Assembly: GCA_946902875.1 (NCBI GenBank)
Contig: OX336345.1
Location: forward strand, 3,813,395-3,877,394
Reading direction: 5' to 3'
DNA: 64,000 nucleotides
Origin: Nematopogon swammerdamellus
Taxonomy: Eukaryota; Arthropoda; Insecta; Lepidoptera; Adelidae
Of this stretch, positions 10,076 to 20,655 are shown one piece after another; within the stretch, counting starts at the first letter, position 1; every line of letters starts with the position of its first letter. Below the pieces are notes generated by a model, which searched no databases, was not told where the DNA came from, and saw only the letters and a program-made list of their open reading frames with translations. Made by a program: the position numbers and the translations under genes.

Positions 10076-10364
10076 CACAGAGCATCTAATACCGCGCGCG
10101 CCTCTCCTAGAGGCGAAAGTAATAATAATATTTGAAACCCAATAACTACACGCAGTGCTGCTAGCGTTTCGTATGTGTGTGTGTGTGTTAGTATCGACAC
10201 TACACACATAGAGGAGCAAGTTAGGCACACGCAGAAAACAAATGCAGACGCACCACACACATATGTAAGTCATAGGCCACGCCCACAGGCTTCTACGGCG
10301 TTGTAGGGAAATCGCGCTCAGGGCGTCTCTAGGAGGGGGCGCGCGCGGTATTCGATGCTCTGTG
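10076..10364. mobile_element. hAT-type MITE with 8-bp target site duplication
   Basis: The element starts CACAGAGCATCTAATACCGC and ends in the inverse, GATGCTCTGTG, with imperfect inversion over about 45 bp. GCCCTAAC flanks it directly on both sides (10068-10075 and 10365-10372). An 8-bp duplication and a CA...TG terminus are hallmarks of the hAT superfamily. The interior, which includes a (TG)n run near 10170, has no transposase. Confidence 0.88.
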
Positions 10365-10576
10365 GCCCTAACGTACAACTAGGTTTCCGTAAAACTAGGC
10401 TTAAGTAGGAATGAGAAACGACAAAGCTTAAAATTCATATCCTGACGCTTTGTTTTAAACGCCAATGCAAAAATTGGTGAGGGTGCCAAAGTTTGGTGGA
10501 AAATGCATCTGTCGTAAGAGCGAAGAGAAACATTTGAACTAACAGCAGCCTTCATTGTACGATATGCGTATTATGA

Positions 10577-10828
10577 TTTTTAGGGTTCCGTATACATACG
10601 GATGCCAGGCCTAAGCTGTCTGTCTGTCCGTCCGTTGAAATTTTCACGTACCCGGTTCAAATCACAGAATTTTTTATTATGGCGAATATGCCAAAAAATG
10701 ATAAAAACAGCAAACAAGAAGAACTATACAAGAAACGTGCTAAGAATCGATTAGGACATATTCACGCTACTGAATAATAGATGGCGCCACAGGTATTTAT
10801 ATTTTGCATTATAGAAAGACAAAATATA
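10577..10828 (+). mobile_element. family D repeat, copy 2, partial
   Basis: TTTTTAGGGTTCCGTATAC, CTGTCTGTCCGTCCGTTGAA, TTATTATGGCGAATATG, then AATAGATGGCGCCACAGG and a TTGCATTATAGAAAGACAAA end that matches the interior of the copy at 45054. The terminal GAGTTCGACTCGCAC part is missing. Confidence 0.7.
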
Positions 10829-12054
10829 GAGTTTAAATGTTATTTTAACTTAATATTATGAAATTCATTACTAAACAATGTAAATTTATTTGCAAATATA
10901 AACTTATTCTAATCAAATATAGACGAATATAGTTTTTTGACAGGTATGGTATAGCGCACTTGACCGATTTTTTTTGACAATGGTTGACCACCTCATTTGT
11001 GGGTCACACATAAGGTGGCAGGTAGGACCCGTGCGTCGGATATCTAAATAAGCCCCTGACGCGTCACCGCAGGCTAGCGGCTAACCTCGCCCGACGCACC
11101 GCTAAATGAAGCGTGCGCTTAAAGTTTAACTCAGTTTAAGGCGAGCGTACTTATGTCGTCGCTCATTAGACGCTCCGATGCGCTTCTGATCGATGGCGAT
11201 ATCCGAACGGCGCGGTGGCGGCGCCGGCGCCGTCGGCGACTCCCGGCCTACGAATTCGGTCGGCGGATATGGAGCGCGATTGATGCGATCACGCGCGTCA
11301 GGTGCGACTGCGCTCGTTTAGGCTTCCGTCGAAGTAGGCTTCTGTAGAAGTAGACATTTTTTTTATGTAATCCAGTATGAGTGGCTTGAGTCGGAGGGGC
11401 CAAAGCGCATGCGATCGAAGGCAGGGAGAGCGTTCCAGAGTTTACCGGTTCTGTAGAGGAAAGATCTGCAGAATCGATTGGTACGCATCCGCGGTAAGTC
11501 TAGCGTGTAGGGATGCAATCTGCGATGCTATGCGACCATCTTACATCCAGTACGTTGGTACCAACCCATTCGGCTACAATAATGTTTCTGTATATTGTTG
11601 TAATAATGTTTCTTAAAACTCGGCTTCTCTCACACTTCACTTTTGTCAATGAAGCTATGCTTTTCTTAAAACTCGGCTTCTCTCACACTTCACTTCTGTG
11701 AAGCTATGCTTCCGTACCGTAAATGCAGTACAGTCGTAAAAATTAAATATGCAAGCAGAGGCGTTTACATTACTTGATGCATTTAAGAATTAATTATTTT
11801 TTTTAGGTTTAGATTTAAATTTTAAAGATAGTTTAAGATTGTTTTTTTTTTTTTTTTTTTTTTTTTATGGAAATGTTTGTTAGTTTAATACAATAGTTTA
11901 TATTTTATGTTATTTAATATAGGGGGGTTTTTACTTGTAAATTGTAATTAAATTAAAATATTTATGAATTAAATAATAATATTTGTTGGAATACAATAAA
12001 AGTTCGAGTCGACCGAGTTACTTGCGCTCGCCTACGTGGCTGTCACGCTATCAG
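10829..12054. other. mostly unique DNA with a short direct duplication
   Basis: A tandem duplication of CTTAAAACTCGGCTTCTCTC...GAAGCTATGC lies at 11612-11712, and AATAATGTTTCT is repeated at about 11579 and 11601. T26 occurs near 11841. Small ORFs at 11153-11616 lack domains. Confidence 0.5.
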
Positions 12055-12826
12055 GAAAATAAGTTGTTCCCGCGTCCCCGGCGCGAGCGCGGCCGAGTGC
12101 GTGCGGACTATTGTAAACGTGTCGCACTCAGCCGGAGAGTGTTGTAAACGAGTTCGTCTCCAGATCGAGTCGACTGCGACTACTACGCGTCGATCTTATC
12201 TCGGGCTGTTCACAATATCGACCGCGCGAGGCAGCTGTCCGTGGCGTCGGCAGAGGCCGGTAGGTCGACAGGTGAAGGCGGTCGACAGTCGATCTGTCAG
12301 ACCATAGCCGTAAAATAAGTTGTTCCCGCGTCCCCAGCGCGAGCGCGGCCGCGACTGCGGACTATTGTAAACGTGTCGCACTCAGCCGGAGAGTTTTGTA
12401 AACGAGTTCGTCTCCAGATCGAGTCGACTGCGACTACTACGCGTCGATCTTATCTCGGGCTGTTCACAATATCGACCGCGCGAGCCAGCTGCCTGTGGCG
12501 TCGGCAGAGGCCGCTAGGTCGACAGCTGAAGGCGGTCGACAGTCGATCTGTCAGACCATAGCCGTAAAATAAGTTGTTCCCGCATCCCCGGCGCGAGCGC
12601 GGCCGAGAGCGTGCGGACTATTGTAAACGTGTCACACTTAGCCGGAGAGTGTTGTAAACGAGTCCGTCTCCAGATCGAGTCCGACTGCAACTACTACGCG
12701 TCGATCTTATCTCGGGCTGTTCACAATATCGACCGCGCGACGCAGCTGTCCGTGGCGTCGGCAGAGGCCGATAGGTCGACAGGTGAAGGCGGTCGACAGT
12801 CGATCTGTCAGACCATAGCCGTCAAT
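12055..12826 (+). repeat. tandem array, three copies of about 255 bp
   Basis: AATAAGTTGTTCCCGC starts copies at about 12059, 12315 and 12569. Each runs through GTAAACGAGTYCGTCTCCAG, TCGATCTTATCTCGGGCTGT and GTCGACAGTCGATCTGTCAG. Copies differ by a few substitutions. GC-rich and CpG-rich. The 62-78-codon ORFs repeated in each copy look incidental, since copy differences do not favour a frame. Confidence 0.95.
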
Positions 12827-12902
12827 CTGTTACTACAACCCTACTGAAGTAATACTTGTGAAAAGGTCCTTTCCCTTGCCCGTTAGTAGGTTGTATGTTT
12901 AA

Positions 12903-13089
12903 ATTATAGAATAGAATAGAATAGAATAGAATGGAATGGAACGGAACGGAACGGAACGGAACGGGACGGGACGGGACGGGACGGGACGGGACGGGACGGG
13001 ACGGGACGGGCGGGACGGGAATGGACGGGACGGGACGGGACAGGACGGGACGGGACGGGACGGGGCGGGGCGGGACGAGACGAGACGGG
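12903..13089 (+). repeat. pentanucleotide array with a sequence gradient
   Basis: The repeat is TAGAA at the left edge, then TGGAA, CGGAA and finally CGGGA across most of the block, with a few GAGAC-like units at the right. Unit length stays five. It lies between an SINE-like CCTTTCCCTTGCCCGTTAG fragment and a SINE head. Confidence 0.95.
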
Positions 13090-13250
13090 ACTACCACCTA
13101 GTAAGGTAAGAAGGGAGGTTACATACAATTTTACGTGGAATCCGAACCACGGTCAACCTCTAACGGTCACCCATCCAAGTACTGACCGCGCACATGCTTA
13201 TGATCACGACCGGCAGTCGACCGATCTTACCACTGAGCTAGCTAGGCTGA
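13090..13250 (-). mobile_element. family A SINE, tRNA/5S head only
   Basis: Reading on the minus strand from 13250: TAGCTAGCTCAGTGGTAAG (A box), a GTCGACTGCCGG arm, CGCGGTCAGTACTTGG then GATGGGTGACC (5S-like), then GTGGTTCGGATTCCACG (B box, 13137-13148 on the plus strand). The body after CTTACCTTACTAGG is missing and its place is taken by the pentanucleotide array. Confidence 0.85.
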
Positions 13251-13916
13251 TGACTATAAGTCGACGTACCGTATGCGCCCCATAGGAATGCAATCGTCTT
13301 TATGCTCCGAAACACTATCCCACTACCCACCTTCAATCCTTTATCTCCGCGAGGTAGGGCAGAGGCAGAGGCAATAATACCGGCGCGGCGTATCTCGCGG
13401 GCTCATCTTTTGTTTGATAAATAGACTTTTTCATAACATTTCATGAATCAAACGAGACACAGTAGGCGTCGCCTGCTTTGTTCCTATTCACTTATTGTAT
13501 TTATAAAAATAGACAATATTTATTTGTAAACTGGGCAACGAGCTACCGATAAAGAGTTTTGTTTGAATATAGAATGTTTGCTTTTCGAGAAATTGTTATG
13601 GCCCGGGTTAATAACGGACGAGGCATGTTTTCGGTTATGACAATCTTTGTGACAAATTTGACGGTTCTCTTTAAGCCTTTCCTTTGAGAATTCGCCCTTT
13701 CTGTAGATACATCTGTTCGCCGTTTGATTGACACATGTCCAATACTCGCTCCATATCTCCCATTGGTGTCGACGAATCTTTCGATCAATATATTCGAATA
13801 TGCTCTCAGTTTAAATCAGTCTAAATATCCTTAGGGCTGAGCAGTATCAAAGGAAGTAAAGTATGGACGGGATACAGAGAGAGAATATGAACGAAGCGAT
13901 AGTTAAATTTTTTTCT
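13251..13916. other. unique DNA
   Basis: No gene, array or repeat match seen. An 81-codon minus ORF at 13543-13788 has no recognisable feature. Confidence 0.35.
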
Positions 13917-13997
13917 TTTTTTTTATGGAAACTGACACGGTTGGCTACATCACCTACAACATCCGTGATGTCAGCGCATAACACCGGGTGAACTAGT
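13917..13997 (-). mobile_element. family A SINE 3' end fragment
   Basis: Poly-T then ATGGAAACTGACACGGTTGG to CCGGGTGAACTAG, then abrupt loss of similarity. The left edge is the A-tail end. Confidence 0.8.
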
Positions 13998-14034
13998 TTA
14001 TTATCTTATTAGCGTTTAAATCGTATTTTCTATT

Positions 14035-14070
14035 AAACCGTGTGCGAAGCCGCGGGCAAAAACTAGTATT
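14035..14070 (-). mobile_element. family G end fragment
   Basis: GAAGCCGCGGGCAAAAACTA is the reverse complement of the family G end module (TAGTTTTTGCCCGCGGCTTC). Only this end is present. Confidence 0.6.
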
Positions 14071-14163
14071 ACATATAATATCATATCAAGGCGTCATTCG
14101 ACTTAAGGCTTGATTACCTAGGTACATAATATGTACCTACCTACATCATAAAATTTGGTATCC

Positions 14164-14493
14164 GTGTGGGGCCGCTACTTAAAAATAATAGCTCCATTCC
14201 ATTTCTCCCCGTGCATGCTGCGTGCATGTCGTAAAAGGCAACTAAGGGGGATAAGAACGAGATACCGTGCTAAAGGGCGACAGGGTAGCCATCTCTCACC
14301 TTGGCACGGTCCTTCCACCGAGACATGCAGCAGTTGGGTCTTCGTGCCCTAATTGCTGCTTGATAGTTATCTTGTCCTAATACATTGTTAAACGCGGTGG
14401 TCGGGGTTGTGCTGTAATTTACAAGAGTACCTGCAGCACAATACCGATTACTCTGCTTACCCAGAGCGTCGGGATACAGCGTGCGGTGTGTAT
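14164..14493 (+). mobile_element. family C short retroposon, copy 2
   Basis: Complete head GTGTGGGGCCGCTACTT, then TTTCTCCCCGTGCATG, GGGCGACAGGGTAGCC, CTGCTTGATAGTTATC, GGGTTGTGCTGTAATTTAC and the end GGGATACAGCGTGCGG. It has a small internal duplication of GCATGCTGCGTGCATG at about 14213. Confidence 0.8.
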
Positions 14494-14773
14494 TGAAAGC
14501 TTATAAAACTTCTCGAGTGTGGAACCGCGAGTTCGCTCCGACTCTGGCGCGCGGACACCTTGGAAATGTATTCGAAAGTGCAAACATATGGAAATGTGGG
14601 CGGCGATAACGACCATAACAGCGCGGCGCGGCCGAGGGCGCTCTATCAGATGTTAAGTTGGGCTGCGGAGACGAGCAATTCTAGACTGACATCTGTTCCA
14701 TCCGCGTCGCGTTCGAAATTTAAACAGAACAATAATTTTGTAGTAATCGTAAAAAGTACTATAAAAAAAATAT

Positions 14774-15213
14774 AAAAACCGCCTTCAAAAATGTATGAAA
14801 TAAAAAAATAAAATCGAACCCTAGAGTTGAAGGCGGTCGGTTATTTTTGCTTGCTTTAGCACCACCGCCTTCAACTCTAGGGTTCGATTTTTATTTTTTT
14901 ATTTCATACATTTTTGAAGGCGGTTTTTAATATTTTTTTAAATAGTTTTTTATTTCACAGTTTTTTAGTAATTTTTATTTGCTATTAATGTACTCGGCGG
15001 AATCGCTCGGCCTTTGGCCTCGCGATTCCGCCTCGCTTTCCAATCCGATCTTGACCAAAAAAAAAATGGGACCACCTTGGAGCTAGACTGAACCGAACAC
15101 AAAAAGAATCATCGAAATCGGTTCACAATTGGGGAAGATATTGCTGAACATACATAAAAAAAATACATACAGCCGAACATAGAACCTCCTCCTTTTTTGA
15201 AGTCGGTTAAAAA
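14774..15213 (+). mobile_element. family H repeat with a 64-bp-arm palindrome
   Basis: Inverted arms at 14774-14837 and 14864-14928 (core AACCCTAGAGTTGAAGGCGG) enclose a 26-bp loop and are almost fully complementary. Downstream is a second hairpin, CGGCGGAATCGC / GCGATTCCGCC, then ATCGAAATCGGTTCAC and the end CCTCCTTTTTTGAAGTCGG. The same order recurs at 23971-24450. No coding capacity. Confidence 0.85.
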
Positions 15214-15431
15214 TTACCGAATTTGGGAAACAGTTTCAGAGCTTTTCGTCTTCAAATATGGACCTCTTTCGAACCCTGAAGTTACGAAACCCTATCCTCG
15301 AACACCCTGTATATAGTCCCGCGTGCACGACTTTCTCTACCGATCCAAACTATTCAATACCTACTACGAATAGGTAGTAGGTATTAGCTAATAGGTATAG
15401 GTCATTTTTTCCAGTTTCCATACCTCGTATG

Positions 15432-15694
15432 GAAGCCTATTACTAGCCCACAACGTCTTGTATGAGACGTTTGTATGAGAGCCACATCTCAGCGTGAACG
15501 GAACTGAATTTCATTTAGCCTATCCTGTGTCACGTACAGTTCAATGTGCTTGTACGAATTTTCATCGAATTCGGATGGCAGGTTTAAGAGTTATGTAGGA
15601 ACATACGTCCATACATACAGAAAAGATTTCTAAACATCGTCAATTTAGTTTTAGTATCATACATAGAGTCTACAAACGCAGTATCTCATAAAAC
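15432..15694 (+). mobile_element. family G repeat, copy 2, lacking its first module
   Basis: TATGAGAGCCACATCTCAGC, TAGCCTATCCTGTGTCAC, ATCGAATTCGGATGG, ACATACAGAAAAGATTTC and CATAGAGTCTACAAACGCAG. The GCTTCGCTCGCG start is replaced by a different GGAAGCCTATTACTAGCCC stretch that resembles part of family D. Confidence 0.65.
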
Positions 15695-15867
15695 ATGATA
15701 GTGAAGCCAAGTGCAAACTTGCTTTGCATATAAGTGTGCCATTCTAGACCTACATGGGAATACTGAAATAGTGTACATACTAAATACTTGGCAGAGTTTA
15801 TAAATTAAATATTAATATTCTACAACTTGCTCGTAGACGCGGCTGCAGGCTTTCTCTCTAGCTAGAG

Positions 15868-16604
15868 CAGCCTTTCCCAAAGTATGGCTCGCGACCCACT
15901 GGTGGGTCGCGAGCGGATATTCGGTGGGCCCTGAAACTGATAGAACGACAGTAGCAACACAACACGGGACGTAAGTAAGGAATTTAAAATGTCAATAATA
16001 ACTGGATATTTTTATTAATTTTTTTTTTTTTTATGGAAACTGACACGATTGTCTACATCACCTACAACGTCCGTGATGTCAGCCCATAACACCGGGTGAA
16101 CTAAGTGCCATGTCAGTGCTTCCCCCTTCGGTCGTGCCGGCTACACTGAACTGGTCGTAAAAAACACAAACTATTTACATAGCCGTTTCGGCCGACGTTT
16201 AATTCAGTGCGGTAGTACCAACCCGGGCGGGTTAAACCCTACCACCAAGTAAGATTAGGAGGGAAGGCACCTACAGTTTTACGAGGAATCCGAACCTCGG
16301 TCAGCCTCCAACGGTCAGCGGTCACCCAACAAAGTACTGACCGCACCACAGAGCATCAAGGACCGCACCCAGCGTTGCTTAACATTCAATAGCGACAGTT
16401 GACTGTCTGCACCACTGAGCTATCGAGGCTGACCGAGTTCTTAATCGAACGGTCCTTCACATAGTTACAATATGTATTAACGAAAAAATGCTGCAGCAGC
16501 AATATAACGCTGTTATATTTTTAATGAAAGATGAGGGGTGGGTCCCGAATTTAGAATGTTTTTTGATGGGTCGCGATCCAGACAACTTTGGGAACTACTT
16601 ACTG
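15868..16604. mobile_element. hAT-type non-autonomous element, interrupted by a SINE
   Basis: The left end CAGCCTTTCCCAAAGTATGG and the right end (reverse complement) CAGTAAGTAGTTCCCAAAG are inverted, both followed by TCGCGACCCA. Flanks AGCTAGAG (15860-15867) and CTCTAGAG (16605-16612) agree at six of eight bases, an eroded 8-bp duplication. Without the SINE at 16020-16433 the element is about 320 bp, and no transposase is visible. Confidence 0.8.
16020..16433 (-). mobile_element. family A SINE with tRNA/5S head, full length, nested in the hAT element
   Basis: Poly-T and ATGGAAACTGACACGATTG at left. At right, on the minus strand from 16433, GCCTCGATAGCTCAGTGGTG (A box), a CAGTCAACTG arm, then TTAAGCAACGCTGGGTGC, GTCAGTACTTTG/TTGGGTGACC (5S-like, altered), and GAGGTTCGGATTCC (B box). 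The 5S part carries an extra 22 bp, ACCACAGAGCATCAAGGACC plus GC, at about 16344-16366, absent from other copies. Confidence 0.9.
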
Positions 16605-16969
16605 CTCTAGAGAGTTGAAATTGGAGCGTGTACCTAATATTAAATGTAATTTACAATGTGTGCTTGCTATAAAATACACACACGAAACTTAATATTTACT
16701 CTGAATTGATTATTATTTATAAAGACAAAGTAGAAATATTATCAAAGCAAAACCCTACCAACAAAGTTTGCACTCAACCACCAACCACAGCAGACAAGGT
16801 GGGATTGATGAGGGTGAAGGCGGCATTTCGGTATATCGCTGATAATAATTATTAACAATACAGTAAAACTTTCCATGCTGACTGTACGTACAGCTGTAAA
16901 ACGCCGTACTTTATTATTATTAATTACAATAATATAGATTCCATTTGATTGTCAAATAATCCAATAAGT
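16605..16969. other. unique AT-rich DNA
   Basis: No gene or repeat match. Confidence 0.35.
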
Positions 16970-17126
16970 ATGAATGAAACGTCGGTCGAAACGGCTATGT
17001 AAATAGTTCGCATTTTCCGTCCAGTTCAATGTCCAGTTCATCCGGTGTTATGGGCTGACATCACGGATGTTCCTGGTGATGCAGCCAACCGTGTCAGTTA
17101 CCATAAAAAAAAAGAAAAAGAAAAAG
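16970..17126 (+). mobile_element. family A SINE, 5' truncated with an internal deletion
   Basis: GAATGAAACGTCGGTCGAAA, then CCAGTTCA joined directly to TCCGGTGTTATGGGCTGAC (the GTAGCCGGCACGACCG stretch is lost). It ends CCGTGTCAGTTACCAT and an A-rich tail of AAAG units. Confidence 0.85.
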
Positions 17127-17861
17127 TTATTCTGCAACTTCCAGAAAACTGTACAACGGCACAGGTAAAGCGTTGCACGCTAAAAATCTACAGTCATATT
17201 CGGTTTCAAGCTCTCGACAAAACCTCGAATGCATTTCGAGATATGTAGGTTCTCTCTTGCCGCATGCCTGCGGCGACGTCTGCTTACGTCGTCGATGCAG
17301 CAAGTTTAATGGAAAAGAATTGAAAACTAGCGTGTCTATATGGTAATGGAAATTGTCCGGAAGAAAGGAGCGCCGTCGAGGCGAGTGCGCCTCTGAGTTA
17401 CGCTTGTTTTCTCAAATATTGAGCGTTATTGCATGCGTTTTCTCTCGCGTATCGCCTTTGAGGAGGCGAGGCGGTCCCGCAGCCGTAGAGTATGCCAATA
17501 CATAGAGGGATCGTATCAAATTTCATAGAGTTTTATCCGCCTTATTCTTGCTTTTCTATTCTTTTTGGTTTATTTTATTCTCTTATTTTATTCTCATAGT
17601 TTCTCAGAAGTTAGGTTTATTTCATAACTCTTGCACTAGCAGATCCATCTTTTTGTACAAGCTTATTATCTTATCTTATTACTTTAAGCGAGCAATTCTT
17701 GTAATATATAATTGGTTTCTCTGAAACAGCTTTAATGATTTGAATGCAATTTATATTTCCTTAATGATGTTTTTTTTTTCAAGTTAAGTTTTTTAGAAAA
17801 TTCGTTTTCACACAGACACAAAACGTAAGTATCCTTTCCTCCCTATTTGTGATCATTAAAG
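17127..17861. other. unique DNA
   Basis: GC-rich to 17500, then AT-rich. No gene or repeat recognised. Confidence 0.35.
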
Positions 17862-18246
17862 CGGCGGGTGGCCGAGTCGTCTGGACGTAGGCTTCTCTTG
17901 CGAGAGGTCCGAGGTTCAAATCCGGTCGGCGTGTACCAATGAGTTTTTTTCTAACGGAAAAATTAACGTGCACACCTACACCTGCTGCTTCACCGTTCGG
18001 AATCGATGTAAAACTGTAGGTCCCTTCCCTTGCCCCTTACTAGGTGGTAGGCTGGTTGGAACCACCGTACTGGATGTAAGATAATAATATACCCGCATAG
18101 CAGCCTCGGCTGTGTTCTCCTCTAGTCCAAGCCAGCAAAGGGTAGTCTCTGATATGGCATATACTCTCGTCTCGTAGGTGATATTGGCTGGTCGGAGCTT
18201 GTGCTTTGGCCTCTCTGACTTAGCCACTCATACCGGATTACATTTA
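17862..18246 (+). mobile_element. family B SINE with tRNA-like head, copy 1
   Basis: The head has TGGCCGAGTCGT (A box, about 17873) and GAGGTTCAAATCC (B box, about 17911), like a leucine or serine tRNA but without a clean cloverleaf. Next come TAACGGAAAAATTAACGTGC, the family A-type module CCCCTTACTAGGTGGTAGG, ACCACCGTACTGGATGTAAG, TGTGTTCTCCTCTAGTCCA and the end CTCATACCGGATTACATTTA. A second copy without this head is at 47618. Confidence 0.8.
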
Positions 18247-19009
18247 AAAAGTGGCTACTTCTCCTGTAGCTTTCGGGTTCGAAACAAACCGCACTACCTC
18301 TGTGAACCGCACTACCTCTGTGCCTCCGTTTCTCTTAGAACGGAGCGCAGCTCCGCGGGGACTTTCCGTTTTATTATGTTCTTGAAAGCTTTCATGGAAG
18401 CTCCCGAAACGAATTCGTTTGCGGATGTTACCAGCCGATATTTGTGACTTTTATGCGGCCTCATCCGTCATGCTGTTTGCTCTCTAGTGTTTATTTATAT
18501 CTAGTTGACTTTAATTGCGAGATCTGACTCGCTTCGCGGGAAATCGTGTGTAAATATTTTGGCGTCTCTCGTTCCGGGGAATTTGGTCGATGTCGGTGGC
18601 AGATGTAATTTTGGTTGTGTAATTAATGCTGTAACGCTAAAAGCTAATGAACGGCCATAATGTGCGCTGCAGTTGGGTAATTGGCTTTCGGTAATTTCCC
18701 CAATATCTGCACAGGTTCCCGTGAGAATTTCATTAGTGCAGTTTTGGGTTCTGATATCCAACGAGTAACAGAACTATTATCCTGCGAATCTAAACTGTAT
18801 TACGAGTACAAAAGTCTACACACAGCTGCTTTAAATTTTTTTTTTTTTTTTAATAGAAAAAAACTTTTGGCCCAAAATGAGAAGTACAAATAATTGTGCA
18901 AAATAAATGTTTTGGTCTGCCTGGCATCTACCTTGATTTTCGTATTAAAAAAACATTACCCTCTATTTGCTTCGCGCAGTCGGGTAAAAACATACATATT
19001 TATTTATAA
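18247..19009. other. unique DNA
   Basis: A 20-bp direct repeat (CCGCACTACCTCTGTG units) lies at 18289-18321. A T15 run occurs near 18836. No supported gene. Confidence 0.4.
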
Positions 19010-19505
19010 TGGCTTTTGCCCGCGGCTTCGCTCGCGTAAATTTCTATTTGAAAAGAAGAAATAAAGAAGAAATAGTAAGCCCGCTACCGTAACTTTATTT
19101 CGGCGCGCGGAACGATCCGTTTGTATGAGAGCCACATCTTAGCATAACCAGAACTGATTTTATCCTGCCTATCCTGTGTCCCGTATAGCTAAATGTGCTT
19201 GTACTAAGTTCCATCGAATTCGGATGGTCGGTTTAAGAGTTATGGAAGAACATACATACATACATACAGAAAATATTTCTCAGAAATCGGCAATTTAGTT
19301 TTAGTATCCTCGAGCGTGTCTTCCTACAATCCTGAAAATTAAACGCACCTCCTGGTGTCTTCGGTCTTACACCGTTGTGGGAGAACTCCTGGCTGGGAGG
19401 TGCTGCAAGTTCAAGTTCATACATAGAGTCTACATACGCAATATCTCATAAAAACAAAGTAACTTACTCCATGAACTTCCCTTACAGATTTATTATTAGT
19501 ATTGA
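19010..19505 (+). mobile_element. family G repeat, copy 3, split by a 109-bp insertion
   Basis: GGCTTTTGCCCGCGGCTTCG start, the family order through ATCGAATTCGGATGG and (CATA)n, then TTAGTATC. A foreign segment at about 19309-19417 follows, and the family resumes with CATACATAGAGTCTACATAC to TTATTATTAG. In other copies TTAGTATC and ATACATAG are contiguous, so the insertion point is exact within a base. Confidence 0.85.
19309..19417. mobile_element. 109-bp insertion within family G
   Basis: Begins CTCGAGCGTGTCTTCC and ends GGTGCTGCAAGTTCAAGTT. I see no terminal inverted repeat, no A tail, and at most a 1-bp flank duplication. Its origin is unknown; it has no second copy in the window. Confidence 0.7.
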
Positions 19506-20558
19506 TATTGTTGTAATGTAATTGATACATCTTGCAGCTCACAAGAACCTCAACTAAAGCTAGACCTTTAATATTGAGGCTCTTAATACATTCCCATTGA
19601 TTGTTATAGTCAACAAAGGCTTAGTGCGCGCTCGGCGCATGCGTACAAATATTTGTTCGAGTGAATGAGAGGCCACTTAATAAGATGTCAGTGTAATGTT
19701 TTTTTTTTTTATGAATGTTTGTCCGTAGCGACGACACTCGAAGAGGAGATGAGCTCCGTGTGAATGACTTTTCTTCACACATCGTATTATTGATACGCAA
19801 CTTTTGACGATAACTCATCAAGTTAAATAAACTAAGGATGTTTCCTAACGTGCAACGCGGAGGTAAAGCAGATTCTTCGAATTATAACGGCGCGGAATAT
19901 CTTGAAAGAACATTAGTAAAATAAATTAGTTAACATTTTTACTTTATGTCCGTAAAAGTAGTTGTAAGGCGCAATAAATAATCGTAGCTCGGACCGTTAC
20001 ACGCGCCGCGCCGAGCGGGCGGGCAGTGTGGAAACATTTTCAACAATATTTGGCAGCTAAACTACTATTGACAGTAAACAGTATCGGGCGATAGCTCTCT
20101 CCTAATTATAAGCTGTTTATAAATGTCTCCGAACTGATCAATATTCATGCCCGCCGTGCGCCTGTCTAATTGCCGAGAATAAATCTAACATGCCCGATGA
20201 CATCTTAATTGCCCCGCGTAACAAATTGCCGTAATATTCAGAATTATTTACCTAACTGTCTAGTGGATAATTTGTCAAGAGATTGTAGTTGAGGCGGCGG
20301 CGCCTGTCTTATCGCTTGCTCTGGGGCGCGGGTGGGGGTGGGTGTTCTGCTCTGCACAACTGATCCACAGGCGCATCTATAAGGGGTTGACTGCCTAAGG
20401 GGTCAGCGGCGGCGGCGCGTAACACCTTAAAATTCGCGTTAGTTCCGTTAAAAAAATCTACAGAACTACTGCTAATAAAAAATTCTCATTTGTTCCATCA
20501 TGGAACTGTTCCATGGATCCTCTGCGAAATATCCGGATGCGTCACCATTGCATGACAC
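19506..20558. other. unique DNA
   Basis: GC-rich patches (CGCGCCGCGCCGAGCGGG near 20002, GGCGGCGGCG near 20294 and 20408) in AT-rich sequence. No supported gene. Confidence 0.35.
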
Positions 20559-20655
20559 TAGACCGTTGAGGCAGACCGCCGCCGTTCGGATTCCACGTAA
20601 AACTTCCCTTCCCTTCTTACCTTACTTGTTGGTATAGGGTTTAACCCGTCCATGA
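20559..20655 (+). mobile_element. family A SINE fragment spanning the B box
   Basis: GGCAGACCGCCGCCGTTCGG plus ATTCCACGTAAAAC, CCCTTCCCTTCTTACCTTAC and TAGGGTTTAACCCG. Both ends are lost. Confidence 0.65.

Noticed and set aside
12822..13128. Two minus-strand ORFs of PRPVPSR repeats
   Set aside because: They translate the CGGGA pentanucleotide array; a five-base unit gives open frames by composition.
17862..17940. Leucine/serine-type tRNA gene
   Set aside because: A and B boxes are present, but no acceptor stem pairs and the sequence continues into a SINE body shared with 47618.
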